In this document: in pieces, positions 48,906-59,111 of the stretch
Layout of the letters: each line of letters starts with the position of its first letter
How positions within the stretch are numbered: position 1 is the first letter of the stretch
Assembly (NCBI RefSeq): GCF_900324485.2
Contig: NC_046647.1
Span: 21,646,464 to 21,710,463 of the forward strand
Source: Mastacembelus armatus
Lineage: Eukaryota; Chordata; Actinopteri; Synbranchiformes; Mastacembelidae
Direction: 5' to 3'
Length of the DNA stretch: 64,000 nucleotides
Notes under the pieces: generated by a model
Told to the model about the DNA's origin: nothing
The model's database searches: none
What the model saw: the letters and a program-made list of their open reading frames with translations, nothing else
Translations under genes and position numbers: made by a program

Positions 48906-50401
48906 TACATTACATTATTTTTCAGACATTTATCTCATCAAAGTACCACTTTTGGTGCAGGAGCAGGTGTGCGTCAGTTACCTGCAGGAGTAGGTGGGCT
49001 CCCCCACCTTGAACACGTGCCCACACAGCGGTGATGGCTGGTTGTTCTCCTGCAGCTGAGCCAGGCCAGCCGCCGGCTCCTTCCCCAGCAGAAGCCACTC
49101 CAGAGGAGCCAGAAGGAGCAGCTGACAAGCCAGCTCCTCTCTCTGCTCCTCCCTCCCACCCCCACCGAGGCAGAGGATTCTGGGTACATACATGGCCAGA
49201 TGACGGTAGACTTCCTGTTGCAAGTCAGCTGCCGCCAGCCATTGCTGAGGAGGAGAGGGAGAGGAGGAGGAGTGAGAAAGAGGAGGCTGTGCTGCAGGCA
49301 GTGATGTATCAGAGTAAAAGGATTAATTGTCAGATCTCCAGTTTCCACTGCACTGCTACAAAAACATGGACACATCCCTGCAGGTGTGCAGCTCCAGGTG
49401 AACAGGAAGAAACAGTAGAATCCACAGTAGACAACTGTGCCCAGGTGTGTGTACAGGATATAGTATTCCTATAGTGCATTACAATACTCCAACCTGTATA
49501 GTAGTCCGGTGTCCAGTCAGTAATCAGCAACAATCAGCTCTGTCACAGTTTTAACCTGCTGACACAGTGACCCACATACACCAGGTGTCACTGAGCTAAC
49601 ACCAGTATTACAACCAACAAACACATGGCACAAGCTTCCAAGGCATTTTGGAGGAAGCTGGATTCAGTAATTTTCAAGCCCTGGGGCTAATCTGTCCTGC
49701 AGCAGGACTGGTGGTCTGTCAGGCAGGTGTCACAGCACTAGGAATCTCTTCAGATTTAGATTTTAGGTTGGACTGTGGGAAACTGTAACTACGTCGTGTT
49801 TTTTTTTTTTTTTGCTATTATCAAAACAATTTCTCCATATAGTATTTGAGAAAATGATCAGCAGATTGAAGTCTGAGCTCTCACACACCTGAACAGGTGC
49901 AAAAACGTCTAACTACACGATTTAATACTGTTGTCATAGCAACAAGCTAACAGCCCAGCCCGCAGGTGTGTTGGACTTTTCACTCCTCCCATTAACCTGC
50001 TGATTGTCTTCTCAATTTCTTAGTTGTTTGGTCTGTAAACCCTGAAAAAATAATCCATTAAAAGTTGATAGCTAAGAATTCTGTCACCTGACTAATCTAT
50101 AAATCTGCGCACCTGTACAGGTATCAAGATTACTCAGGTACATGCTTTTTGTGTTACCTGTAAACATTCTGTAATATTAAACATTAGCATTAGCTTTAGC
50201 ATTAGCAGTAGCTGAAAAACAAGCAGCTTAACGTCTAAATCCCGCGTCCAGCCGGTGACGGAGCGGCGCCGGGACCGGACCGCTGACCGTAAACAGGCAG
50301 CCGGAGCAGCCGCTTACCGACGCCGTGCCTCTGGCGGAGAAGTTCAGGAATTCAGAACATAAAACGGACGAAGGATCTCTGTCCGCCTCGACCGCCGCCA
50401 T
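27633..50401 (-). CDS. ubr2: UBR2, N-recognin E3 ubiquitin ligase (N-degron pathway)
   Basis: About 46 coding exons span 22.8 kb. The first (50318-50401) starts [18 protein letters not shown]; the last (27633-27774) ends [16 protein letters not shown] and stop, nearly identical to human UBR2. Order of parts: UBR box, exons 48982-49244, 48773-48851 and 47651-47764, with [13 protein letters not shown] and [15 protein letters not shown]; ClpS-like/N-domain exons 47426-47556 and 46872-47010; a long helical scaffold; a basic helix ([17 protein letters not shown], 34108-34308); RING-H2 in exons 33830-34004, 33654-33747 and 33156-33317 ([25 protein letters not shown]); and a C-terminal UBR autoinhibitory domain at 27.6-29.1 kb ([28 protein letters not shown]). 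UBR2 binds basic and bulky N-terminal residues and ubiquitylates such proteins. It is chosen over UBR1 by local identity and by its place next to prph2. Phases checked from exon 1 to 11 are consistent. Odd points are two alternative exons 11 and a partly duplicated exon near 37.7 kb. Confidence 0.93.
28319..28441. repeat. Long (CA)n/(CG) microsatellite abutting a ubr2 acceptor
   Basis: About 120 bases of CA with CGCA interruptions at the left end. On the transcript strand this is (TG)n leading into GTGTAG|GGTTAGAGAGAG, the acceptor of the penultimate ubr2 exon (28215-28316). It takes the place of the usual pyrimidine tract. Confidence 0.95.
29143..29193. repeat. (CA)/(CGCA) microsatellite in a ubr2 intron
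   Basis: Transcript sense (TG/CG)n lying about 25 bases upstream of the acceptor of the ubr2 exon that encodes [19 protein letters not shown]. Confidence 0.9.
32250..32560. repeat. Dispersed repeat-like sequence in a ubr2 intron
   Basis: Contains CAGGGACGCCTGGAGGGAA, TTCTTCAAATCTGGCACAGA and GTGACCTCACAAAACCTGTT. These are words I recognise from a common teleost interspersed repeat. The family is not assigned. Confidence 0.45.
32820..32853. repeat. (CA)17 microsatellite before a ubr2 acceptor
   Basis: Transcript sense (TG)n about 25 bases upstream of the exon at 32735-32795 (encodes [16 protein letters not shown]). Confidence 0.95.
34840..35215 (+). mobile_element. LINE fragment (L2/Rex-like, 3' part)
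   Basis: Contains GTGGAACCAGCTCTCAGTCT, GGGTTCAGGAGGCAGACACC, TTCCTTTTTGACCAAGC and GTGACCCTGAACCATCCCTTA. This is a well-known 3' segment of an abundant teleost L2-like LINE; in frame it approximates W-NQL...[20 protein letters not shown]. It sits antisense in a ubr2 intron. A second fragment of the same part is at 55.82-56.31 kb. Confidence 0.75.
36424..36459. repeat. Homopolymer (C)36 in a short ubr2 intron
   Basis: A pure run of 36 C. In the transcript it is a G36 run, starting about 42 bases after the donor of the small exon 36502-36550 ([15 protein letters not shown]) in an intron of only about 220 bases. Confidence 0.9.
37610..37745 (-). other. ubr2: Tandem duplication of a ubr2 exon end with its donor
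   Basis: The end of the exon at 37696-37812 (...REANK then GTCAGTACTGAC) is repeated 63 bases further downstream (...TNREANK then GTCAGTGCTGAC). Both copies share the words CCTTGTTGGCCTCCCTGT and CTTCCTGA on the plus strand. The stretch between them is open in the same frame, so use of the second donor would add 21 residues without a stop. Confidence 0.75.
39670..40550 (-). repeat. SINE whose body is amplified into a 7-copy 111-bp tandem array
   Basis: The left part (39670-39821) is the tail side of the tRNA-derived SINE seen at 1-71 and 14.05 kb (CAATCCCAGCATGCAGTGG, CACATTCACACCTACAGGCA, ATTTAGAGTC). From 39822 a 111-bp unit repeats seven times (starts 39822, 39933, 40044, 40155, 40266, 40377 and 40488; the last is partial) with very few differences. 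Each unit holds ACCTGCATGTGTTTGGACTG, GGAGAAAACCCACACAGACA and GGCCCCGGGTCCACCTGGGT. The tRNA head is missing here. It lies in a ubr2 intron. Long open frames on both strands are side effects, because 111 is divisible by 3. Confidence 0.9.
40551..40714. mobile_element. Truncated hAT-type MITE joined to the SINE array
   Basis: Begins inside the element (TGGTCCTCGACGTTACTATC) right after the last repeat unit and ends with the terminal repeat ACCAGGATTGGAGACCCCTG. It includes CACACCTGATTCAAGTAATC and AGAAGTGGGTAGGGCAGGG. Homologous to 14275-14358. Confidence 0.75.
41420..41580 (+). mobile_element. LINE 3' terminus (L2/Rex-like) with ATTGA tail
   Basis: AACTGGTTCTTCTCGAGGTT, AAGTGCTTGCTCATGAGGGA, TTTGGCACTATACAAATA and a final ATTGAATTGAATTGAA are the characteristic 3' end of an abundant teleost LINE. 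It lies in a ubr2 intron, antisense. Confidence 0.8.
42875..43149 (-). other. ubr2: Pair of probably mutually exclusive exons in ubr2
   Basis: Exon 11a (43051-43149) and exon 11b (42875-42973) are both exactly 99 bases, both phase 0 at each end, and both have proper acceptors and GTGAGT donors. They encode related 33-residue peptides: [20 protein letters not shown]... and [20 protein letters not shown].... The intron between them is only 77 bases. Human and mouse UBR2 are known to have alternative forms differing in this same segment, so the pair seems conserved across bony vertebrates. Including both would also keep the frame, so exclusivity is inferred from the pairing and the short spacer. 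Confidence 0.85.
43740..44350 (+). mobile_element. LINE reverse-transcriptase fragment (L2/Rex-like)
   Basis: Translated pieces in different frames read [38 protein letters not shown] and [14 protein letters not shown]. These include the F/YADD catalytic motif of non-LTR reverse transcriptase, followed by [16 protein letters not shown]. The frame is broken by shifts between the AFDTIDH and VLGPILFT blocks and again after VIVFW, and the 5' part is absent, so it cannot be active. It lies in the ubr2 intron upstream of exon 11a. Confidence 0.85.
45835..46737. mobile_element. hAT element (about 0.9 kb) with 8-bp target duplication
   Basis: The ends TAGGGCTGCAATAA and TTATTGCAGGCCTA are inverted repeats with one mismatch. 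Flanking 8-mers GACTGAAC (45827-45834) and GACTAAAC (46738-46745) match at 7 of 8 bases. The sub-terminal sequence is rich in ATCGATTA words. No transposase frame is evident, so it is non-autonomous or decayed. It lies in the ubr2 intron before exon 7. Confidence 0.85.
47384..47420. repeat. (GT)n microsatellite after a ubr2 donor
   Basis: In transcript sense this is (CA)n starting 5 bases into the intron that follows the exon 47426-47556 (donor CCACC|GTATGCACACA). Confidence 0.95.
48856..48904. repeat. (CA)24 microsatellite abutting ubr2 exon 3 acceptor
   Basis: In transcript sense (TG)n runs straight into TTTAG|GGAGTGTGCAG, the acceptor of the UBR-box exon 48773-48851. The whole intron is only 130 bases and over a third of it is the repeat. 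Confidence 0.95.
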
Positions 50402-50480
50402 CTTTCCTCCCTGTGCCCTGAGGCTGCGAGAAGAACGGAACCGGAACTGGTCCACAGCTGTGAGGGCGGGGCCGAGGACT
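50220..50480 (-). promoter_or_regulatory. ubr2: CpG-rich ubr2 start region
   Basis: CpG-dense stretch around the ubr2 ATG (50399-50401, context AAAGATGGCG) with CCGCC-type words. It probably holds the transcription start and a housekeeping-type promoter. The flanks fall back to AT-rich sequence within 200 bases. The 0.8 kb between it and the next gene shows nothing else. Confidence 0.65.
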
Positions 50481-51336
50481 GACGTTAAATTTTATTTCTC
50501 GTTAAAAATTCTAGTTACTTGTGTCTTTCTTTATTAAGTGGGCCGTCATTTTGAACCTTCATCGTAATATTGACTTTTTAATGTTTATTTCATGTTTGAT
50601 CTTCAGTCATTTCACATAAGTGACACAATTTAATAGTTTTACATTATTTTTGAATTTGTTGAATAAATTACATAATGACTTTCTTTTGACAAGATAATAA
50701 TTTGACTTAGTACATCCCAATTTGGATTTTTATTTCTGCATTTGATGGTTATGTCTCAGTTTCTGACTCTTTATTTATCTATTTATTGATAAACTATCAC
50801 ATAATTTGGACTCTGTGTCCAGAAGCTCATATAAACCATAGGTATAAAAATATTCACAGTATTAGAAGATGTTGTTGTATGTGGATGAGGTGACTCAGGA
50901 TTAATACCAGAATCTAACACCCAACACAGTTTGGTATCACCTCTGGTTCTTCAGCAGCTCTGTGGTTAAGCACAACAGAACAGGACTAAGTCTGACCTGA
51001 ACCCCCTGAGATCTGTTAGTCTGATCCTGTGCTGATGAGCCAAACAGGTACATGTTTAAAAAACCACACACATTTCATTTTGTCTTGTCCAGCCTGCTAT
51101 ATGCAGCGGTGTTAATTTTACAATGTTTTTATTTTATTTTTTGAAAAACAGTTAGCCATTTTTAAATATTCTATTCAGGTCCAGGTTAAATAATGATATT
51201 ATTAGGTAAACTTTTTATACACTGCCAGGAAATCAACACAGAAATAACTATTTGCAAATTTCTGCACTTCAATAAATCAGGTTCTTGTCATTTTGGTCTG
51301 GTCTTGCCTGGTCCTCTCAGACTCCACTCAGATCTG

Positions 51337-54300
51337 TTAACCTAAGTCAGTCCTGTTCTGAACTAACTGCTGGACCAGAGTCCGGAGCTGCTTCAGCTCT
51401 TCTTGGATGGCCTGAAGCCCCTGGTTGTTCTCATTCTGGTTCTGTAGGTCCTGGTCTGTTTGGACCCTGGTAGAAAGAAGTACGTGTCAGACTAGCTTCA
51501 CACACAGAAAACATGATCTGACTCTTTGTTTGGTTCTGTCTAGACTTTGTGATTCTCATTTCATTATTCTGAAACTGATCTTACCCTGGATCCACGACCA
51601 CCTCCATGTCCTTTTGCAGGATTAGAAACTGGTCCAGAGTCTCCTGTGGAACACACACAGACTGTGCTTTCTAAACTTTTAATAAAAACCTTTCTATTCA
51701 TGTTTTTTTTTTCAGACGCACCTTGACCTGCGCAGCAATGCGTCCCTTCTCGTCATGGTAACAGGAGTTTGCTGTGATGTCATCCTTGTAGGCGACGGCC
51801 AGTGGTGCACAGTGGCTGAAGATGTAATTGTTGTCGAAGAAACGACGGAGGAAGGGCATGGAGTCCTCCACCTGCAGGATGACTGCCGCCTGCTGCATCA
51901 CTGCATTAGCCTGCGAGTTATCATGCACCCTAACAGAAACACACAGTGGTCAGTTTACTGGGTAGGGTTAAGGTTGAGTTTGTATGGTCCAGATGTGAGT
52001 CCAGGTATGACCTCTGACCTCTGGAAGGTGTCAGTGAGCAGGGCGATCAGGAGGTTGACACAAAGGATGGAGGACGCAGCCAAAAACGTGCCACACAGCA
52101 GAGGAGCCATGATGGCGTCCACCTTCACCATGGCAGAGTACTCATACTCATCCACCAGAGTGATGCGGTACAGACTGTACAGAAGGCCAGAGACAGACTG
52201 CATGCTGGGAACTGAGGATGAACCTGGTAGGTGGTGGGGGTGGAGGGGGAAACAGGAAGGTTTTCATACTTTCCCCTGGGTCTTGGTTTATTGAATGTGT
52301 TGAGGAGCAGTTTTTATAACTTGCCCCAGTCTGAAAAGTCATTCAGTAGATTTACCCAAGTACTGGACTTCAGTGTTCCAGATACTTATCCTACGTGTAT
52401 GTGACAACTGCAGGTGCTCTTCAAATTATACAAAGAAAAAAAACCTTGCTTGCTCATAAAATATGATGTTTTGTTACAAGTTAAACTACCTGATATTTAT
52501 GTTACATAGAGTGACAGAGAAATTTATCAAGATTTAATTTTAACAAATATTTCATTGTTCCAGTTTGACTTACAATTTGCTGCTTTTCATTTCAATTCTT
52601 TCAATAATCTTTATATTAATGATTTATTGGCGAAAACAGGATTTTCTAAACAATCCTAAATAAGAGAATAATTATTTGTACACCTCAGGTAAGATAGGTA
52701 CAAAGGAGCTCCACAGCAGCAACAGTAAAATCTGTACCACTGTCTGGTTTTGTCATGTGCAATGCCAGTAAACTTTGTCATCACACTCTGACCTCCAAAT
52801 ATGATCCAGAAGCTGCAGGCGTAGGGAACAAAGATCTCAGCGTACAGGAACAGGAAGCGCATTACATCACCAAAGATGCTCCCCAACATGACAATGAACG
52901 GACCCATCGACCTGCACATGCACACACGGTTTAAAGTCAGAGTTCAGTCAGCAGAAGAGAAGTCATGAACCTGATCTGTCTGTGAATATTGATCATCTAT
53001 AACCAAAGTCAACGCTGCCGTAACCATCTGTCCTTCATGACTGCATCAAAACATTTCCCCAAACAACACAACACTCATGATACACAAGGCAGGTCTGCAT
53101 TACCTGTAGATACAGTGTGTGTGCGTTACCTGTAGATACAGCGTGTGTGCGTTACCTGTAGATACAGCGTGTGTGCGTTACCTGTAGATACAGCGTGTGT
53201 GCGTTACCTGTAGATACAGCGTGTGTGCGTTACCTGTAGATACAGCGTGTGTGCGTTACCTGTAGATACAGCGTGTGTGCGTTACCTGTAGATACAGCGT
53301 GTGTGCGTTACCTGTAGATACAGCGTGTGTGCGTTACCTGTAGATACAGCGTGTGTGCGTTACCTGTAGATACAGCGTGTGTGCGTTACCTGTAGATACA
53401 GTGTGTGTGTGTTATCTGTAGATGAAGTGTGCTGTGTTTGTACCTGAAGGCTCTAACATGTTTCATGAGGCGCAGCCACAGGAAGACAACAGTGATGGAG
53501 AACAAACGCAGACTGGTGGTGTGGAGACAGACGGACGGACCAATCACGTCAGCCAGGTGGACGCTGAACGACACCGTCAGCAGAAAGTACACCAGCCAAT
53601 CAAAGACATTCCTGACAACACACACAGGTAAGCGCAGATACAGGCACATCACAGACTTAAAACAAGCAAAATGAGGCAAATGAAACTGAACCTTCTGATA
53701 TTTCTGCTGACTAATGTTTTTACTTTGTGTTTTCTGTGAGTGCTGATACCAAAGGTCTCGGCCGTAGCTTCCACTCGTCCTGTGAATCTGATTTTTCTGA
53801 TCCAAAAGAAAAACTCTGTCCTGCAACAAAACAGAAACTAGTGCTGTTAGTACTACTGATACTTCTGATAGTAATGATGTTATTGATACTTCTGATACAA
53901 CTGATAACTCTAATACCACTGGAGCTACTTATGTTATAGATACCACCAATACTATTGATACCACTATTATATTGATAATTCTCATATGACTCATGCTATT
54001 GATACTACTAGTAGTACTAATACCACTGATATTACTGATAGTACTCATTCTACACATACTACTTATACTGATAGTTTTAATACTATTTTTTCTACCCTCC
54101 TGGTCGTTGTGCAGCAGAACCATCAGTTTTAATAAGCCAGAACGTGACTGAATCTCTTTACCTTCAGTTTGTCTATTTGATGTTAATATAATTCTACTTC
54201 CTGTGTTAGACAGGAAGTAACAACAATTACAACACTACATTCAAGATGCCAATGTTGTGTTTTTTCATACCTGAGGCCACATGGGATGTGAGCACTGTAG

Positions 54301-57222
54301 GTCATCGTTGAGACGCCGTTCTGCCCACTCCCGCCAGAGGCGGAGCTTCCTCCTTGAGCGCAGGATGTCCAACACCTCCCTCAGCACCTCCTCCAGGGTC
54401 AACAGGAGCGCCAGGACTACAAGGAAGACAAGCCACCAGTCCTGACACAAAGACAGACAGGCACAGGTGAGTGAGAGACATTTGGAGACAATTTGGTGAA
54501 ATTCAAGGTGAGAGTCAGGGGAGAGAGTGACAGTGAGGGACGGAAGAGTAGAAACAGGTGGGTCACCTGGGGGAGGGCATATCGATCGGGTGAATCCCGC
54601 TGAACAGACACGGATATGGCGACAGTCGTCCAGGAGACATTGAACAGGAAGTTAAGGATGAGAAGAAGCCATGCTCCGAACCTAACAGGTAAAGCAGTGA
54701 AAGCTCACCTGAGAGTTTACTGGGTGATGATGTAAAATAAATCAGACCAATCAGAGACCATTTACCTGCCATAAAGGTTCCATTTGACCTGGATCAGTTT
54801 GAGAAAGACAGGATTCATGATGAGGTCCAGTTTTCCCTGTTGAACCACCACCTGCAGCTGGGACAGGTGAGGAACCGTACAGGTAACACAGCACACTGAA
54901 ATATTAGGCTGTGCAGAGTAACACAGTTAACTTCCTGTTTCACTGAAGTTTTACTTACTGGAGATGTCGGCTCACTGACCACAGCTTCTACAAAACACAA
55001 GAGTGTAACAGAAGTCAGTAGTATTTATAGTAATGCTAACAGTGCTAGAGTGGTACTGCAGTACTATTGTAACATTAGGGACCTTCAGAAGGACGACCGG
55101 ATGCTCTAACACTGGGGGGACAATGAAGGATGAGTGGAAGACTGTAGAAATACTGCACTAGTACTGCAGTATCAGCAGTACTGGAATTACCTTGCAGGTG
55201 GGTCTCAGGCAAATGTGGTTCTGGTTCCAGCAGGTTCAGGTAGTAGTACTGCTGCCTGGTCATCCTGTCGGTCACATGGAACTGACTGAGCGCCAGCTGG
55301 GCCTGAACACAACCACAGTGAGCACCGGTTATTCTACTTTATGAGCCCAAGCCATGGTCCTTGAGGGCCACTGCCCTGCTTCTTCTCTTATTATTCTGTT
55401 CTATTAAATGATGGAACACTGTTACCACTGGACTCATCCGACCAATCAGAGCAGTGATACAGAGCTGTCCATCAGAGTCCTTCACCCCAGCCTTGGCCCC
55501 GAGCTCCAGCAGGACCTGAGCTGCTTCACGACGCTCTGAAAACACCAACAGAGCTGTGTGAGTGATGTCAGTTCTGATGTCAGTACACTGAGGAGTGATG
55601 TCAGCAGTACCCAGGTTGGCGGCGAGCTGCAGCGGCGTTCTGTGTTTGTAGTCGGTGCAGCTGATGGAGGCTCCAGCCTGCAGCAACTGTCTGATTGAAC
55701 CCACAGCATCATTCTTTGCAGCATAGTGAAGAGGGGTCTGCTGGTCCAGGAGAGTCCGTGCTTCTGGATCAGCTGAGTAAAACACACACAAACATACTGG
55801 TCAACTACATGAGCCTTTGCCAGTGGTGGACTATCAAAACCCTAATGGAGCTGTATATTCCTGATGTGCAGTTTCTGCCCCCAACAGATTTGCTGATGCC
55901 TGCAGAGTTCATTTCATAATAGAAACATTCTGTCTCAAAATGATGCAGAAAAACTAGTCCATGTATTTGTTACTTCAAGACTAGAGTACTGTGAGTGGTT
56001 AAACCTCATCTCATCCCAATGACCACTTCGCTCTCAGAGTGCAGGTCTACTTGTGGTTCCCAGAGTTTCCAAAAGTAGAATGGGAGGCAGTGCCTTTAGC
56101 TATCAAGCTCCTCTCCCGTGGAATCAGCTCCCAGTCTGGGTTCAGGAGGCAGACACACTCTGTACTTTTAAGGCTAGACTTAAAACCTTCCTTTTTGACC
56201 AAGCGTATAGTTAGGGCTGGTTCAGGTGACCCTGAACCATCCCTTAGTTATGCCGCTATTGGCCTAGACTACTCCATCATGGACTGAGCTCCTCTCTTCT
56301 CCTCACAGACAAACCAAAATGTCAGACCGCTCCATTAACTCCCTCCTGGACTTGTACAACAGACCTTTCTGGTCGAGCAGGAACTGGACCATGTCCTGAT
56401 AGTCTAGTGCTGAGGCCACGTGTAGCGCTGTGACTCCAAACTGATCTGGGCGGAGGAGATCTGAGCCCCGGTCCAGAAAGAACCGCATCACATCCACGTT
56501 CCAGGCCCTGCAGATCTGAACACACACAGAGCAGGGTGTTAACATGACATCGATTAGAGTCACTGTTACTGTAACTGAATAAAGTGTGAAATCAATAAAA
56601 TCAGGCATTGACCTCGTGCAGGACACTTTGCCCATATCGGTCAGAACTGTTTGGATCAGCTCCGTCTGAGATCAGCTGATCCAGAAACTGAAGGTCGACC
56701 TGAACAAACAAACAGGTGCAGGATGATTCAATATGTTCCTCAGGAGAGTTTTTAAAACTACCTGGTTCTACCTGAATGCACAAGAGAACTACAACACCTG
56801 TCAGTTTATATATGTCTGTTTTCCTTCACTCTGGTTTTCATTTATTTCAGTGTTTATACAATACGTTACCTGGTCGGAGTTACCTGATCAGTGTCCTGGT
56901 TGGTCGCAGCTAGGTGTCTGAAGTGATCCAGCAGGCTTTTGTTCAGTTTCTGACTTTTAATCGTTGAGTCTGTTTCATCTCTCTGTTGTTCATCATCTTC
57001 AGCCAAACCTCTGTACTTCATCTCTGGCTGAACTACTGACCATGAACCATCCATTAAGATTTTAATGACTCCAGATCTGCTCCGTAGAAAAAAAAAACAG
57101 CTCGACTCACCTGTCAGGTTTCTTCTTCTCTGCTTCCAGCGTCTGCGGGAGTATGATGCCCACTGAGCTGCAGCCTCTGCTGTTGACCCCGAGGACCTGG
57201 GCCCCTGATAACGTTCTGAGAC
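51337..57222 (-). CDS. Ankyrin-repeat TRP-superfamily cation channel, family not identified
   Basis: About 17 exons with consistent splice signals. Upstream ones are 57111-57222, 56884-57076, 56613-56699, 56365-56515, 55611-55772, 55426-55535, 55191-55302 and 54959-54987. Channel-part exons are 54776-54851, 54567-54681, 54271-54441, 53750-53820, 53444-53611, 52793-52911, 52019-52223, 51722-51929, 51595-51643 and 51337-51466. The N-terminal part has at least four ankyrin units (GQSVLHE, TALHVASALDYQD, TPLHYAAKND, TPLQLAANLG). Then come a pre-S1 helix (LIMNPVFLKLIQVKWNLYGR), S1 (AWLLLILNFLFNVSW), S2 (WWLVFLVVLALLLTL), S3-S4, S5 (FLYAEIFVPYACSFWIIFGG), a pore region (LLYSLYRITLVDEYEYSAM), S6 (SSILCVNLLIALLTDTFQR) and a C-terminal coiled coil (LQAIQEELKQLRTLVQQLV). 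The layout is like TRPA/TRPN/TRPV. The start codon is uncertain: the first exon may be non-coding, with ATG at 57054 (MDGSWSVVQPEM). I do not recognise a mammalian orthologue. Confidence 0.8.
53102..53430. repeat. 26-bp minisatellite, 12 units plus a degenerate one
   Basis: Unit ACCTGTAGATACAGCGTGTG+TGCGTT, nearly identical in all copies; the first and last vary. It fills part of the intron between the exons for S3-S4 (53444-53611) and S5 (52793-52911), starting 14 bases past the donor. On the transcript strand each unit contains TATCTACAG|GTAACG. Confidence 0.95.
53838..54090. repeat. Degenerate trinucleotide (ACT/GAT)-rich tract
   Basis: About 250 bases made almost wholly of imperfect ACT, GAT and AAT triplets (for example TACTACTGATACTTCTGATA) in an intron of the channel gene. 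An old, decayed simple repeat. Confidence 0.8.
55820..56310 (+). mobile_element. LINE fragment (L2/Rex-like, 3' part)
   Basis: Shares long words with 34.84-35.21 kb (CAGTCTGGGTTCAGGAGGCA, TTCCTTTTTGACCAAGCGTA, GACCCTGAACCATCCCTTAG). It extends further 5', with GACTAGAGTACTGTGAGTGG. It is antisense in an intron of the channel gene. Confidence 0.8.
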
Positions 57223-59111
57223 CTGAGGACAGAGACAGACCAGTAAACCAGCATGGCCTTTAAGTAAGGTTCTCTAAGTCACATGACACACTGTTTGTGT
57301 GTTAATTGGTTGTCAGAAGTGACAGTGGACTTTAGGTGTTTGTTTTAATTGCACAGGTAAAAATCTGTTTGACCTCAGTCTTTGATTTGAAACTAAATAA
57401 ATTTTAATCATTGTTACTAAAAACATTTTCAGGCACCATAGTTAGCTCGACCCACTAGAAGGAAGGAAACAGTCATTATGGGGACCCAGCTCTGCTTTTG
57501 GCTCAAACCCACCTGGATTATGTTGGTGCTTCCAGTCATCTCTATATCCACTCCTGGATTCTGCAGACCTGTCAGACCAACCTTGATCCTCCTCTTCATC
57601 CTGGTTTTGTTCCTTTGTCCACTGAACTTCCTTAAGCCTGCTGGATCTCCTGAACCCCACTGGATCTATTAGAACTAGAACCAGATCATGTCCAGAACCG
57701 CATGTCCCTGGGACATTGCACTAAATCTAAGAGTGTTCTTTTATCTGGATCTGTCTTCACCTTGTGGTCCTGAGGGTCTGATCTGGATCTGCCCTAATGT
57801 CATGTTTTGAGTCTTGGCTGTAGAAAATAAACTCATAAAACTGTTTATCAGCCCTCTGTTGCTCAAAGGTTTATGGCTCATCTTATCAGTGGAAAGTCCA
57901 GGCCCAGGTCCAGGATCTGATCTCAGGTTTACATGAATAGCTAGTATCATAAACAAGAGTTCACATCACGTGGTTCAGAGGTTGGGACTCATATCAAAAC
58001 TAAACACAAAAGAAATATGTAAAATATAAGGAAAAGAAAAACTGTTTCTATCTCAAAATCCAAACGTTTGAATTTTTCCTATAAAAATGAATCGATCACT
58101 GAAGATGAAGAATTTAAGTTTATTTATTGGATCGATGTTTTTCTGGTACCATAAAATGTATTTTTAATATTAACACTATATTTTTACACAGTAATCATTT
58201 CACTGCAGTAAACAGTATAATTAGCAGTAACATGTTTATGTCCTACCTAACGTCCTTGTACAGGGCACAGTATATATTCAGCTCACGTGTATGAAGTAAT
58301 TACCGAGTACTTTGAGGGCTGGTACTATAGTTACTGCAAAGTCTGCCCTAATTATCAGCTGTAAACATGAATGTATATGTCCATAAATGTGCAAGGCGCT
58401 GTTCACATTAAATAAGACTCAGGTTCCTGACGACTCGCCTGATCCAGTCCATCCAATCCATCCAGTCCTTAAAAATTAGCACAGTTTATTTTAACACAGC
58501 AGAGACTGGAAGAGAAGAACATGATCCACGACATTCATGTTGGCTTATCTTTGTTTTCTTCACTGACAAAAAAACTTCTCTGATCTTTGGGTTTAAACCT
58601 CTGAAATCCCTCCCTCCACAAAAACAACCAGACTGATGATTGTTGTTGTAAAAATAAATTTGTAGTGGCAGTGGAGAACAAACGGACTGTTCATGTGTCT
58701 CCACTGGTCAGACTAAATTCTTAAATTCTTTTGACTGATAGAACATTTCTGATGCTGATGTTTAACAAAAAAATAAAATAAAAATAAACCGGTAGGACAT
58801 TTAGTTCATGTGTTCCTGTAGTGAAACCACAAACTTTACTGACCCACTGATGTTTCACTTCAGCTGTATAGGTGTACTCAGGTGCAGGGTGACTTGGATG
58901 GTTCCAGGTGTCTGACAATAGCCAGTCATAGTCAGCACAGACCCTGCTGACTGGAGCGAAACACACCCGAACCTGAACTACTTTATAAATATAGTTAAAC
59001 TAAAATTCATGAGACAAAGGGACTTTAAACAGCAGCAGCTCACAGGCCTTCAAACATCTTCAGGTCTTGGAGTCCGATTCCGGCTCCTACAGCAAACCGA
59101 CCGGTGTCGGT
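57223..59111. other. Between prkn stop and the channel gene; no clear gene
   Basis: This should contain the prkn 3' UTR (minus strand, AATAAA candidate near 58.49 kb) and the promoter or 5' exon of the channel gene. An open frame at 57.44-57.66 kb on the minus strand is acidic and low in complexity, and I could not join it to the channel gene with splice signals. Confidence 0.4.

Noticed and set aside
53102-53430. CRISPR-like array
   Set aside because: The units are contiguous with no variable spacers and lie in a vertebrate intron; it is a minisatellite.
57442-57660. Acidic 72-residue minus-strand frame as a first exon of the channel gene
   Set aside because: No donor or start codon could be matched to the exon at 57111-57222, so it was left unassigned.
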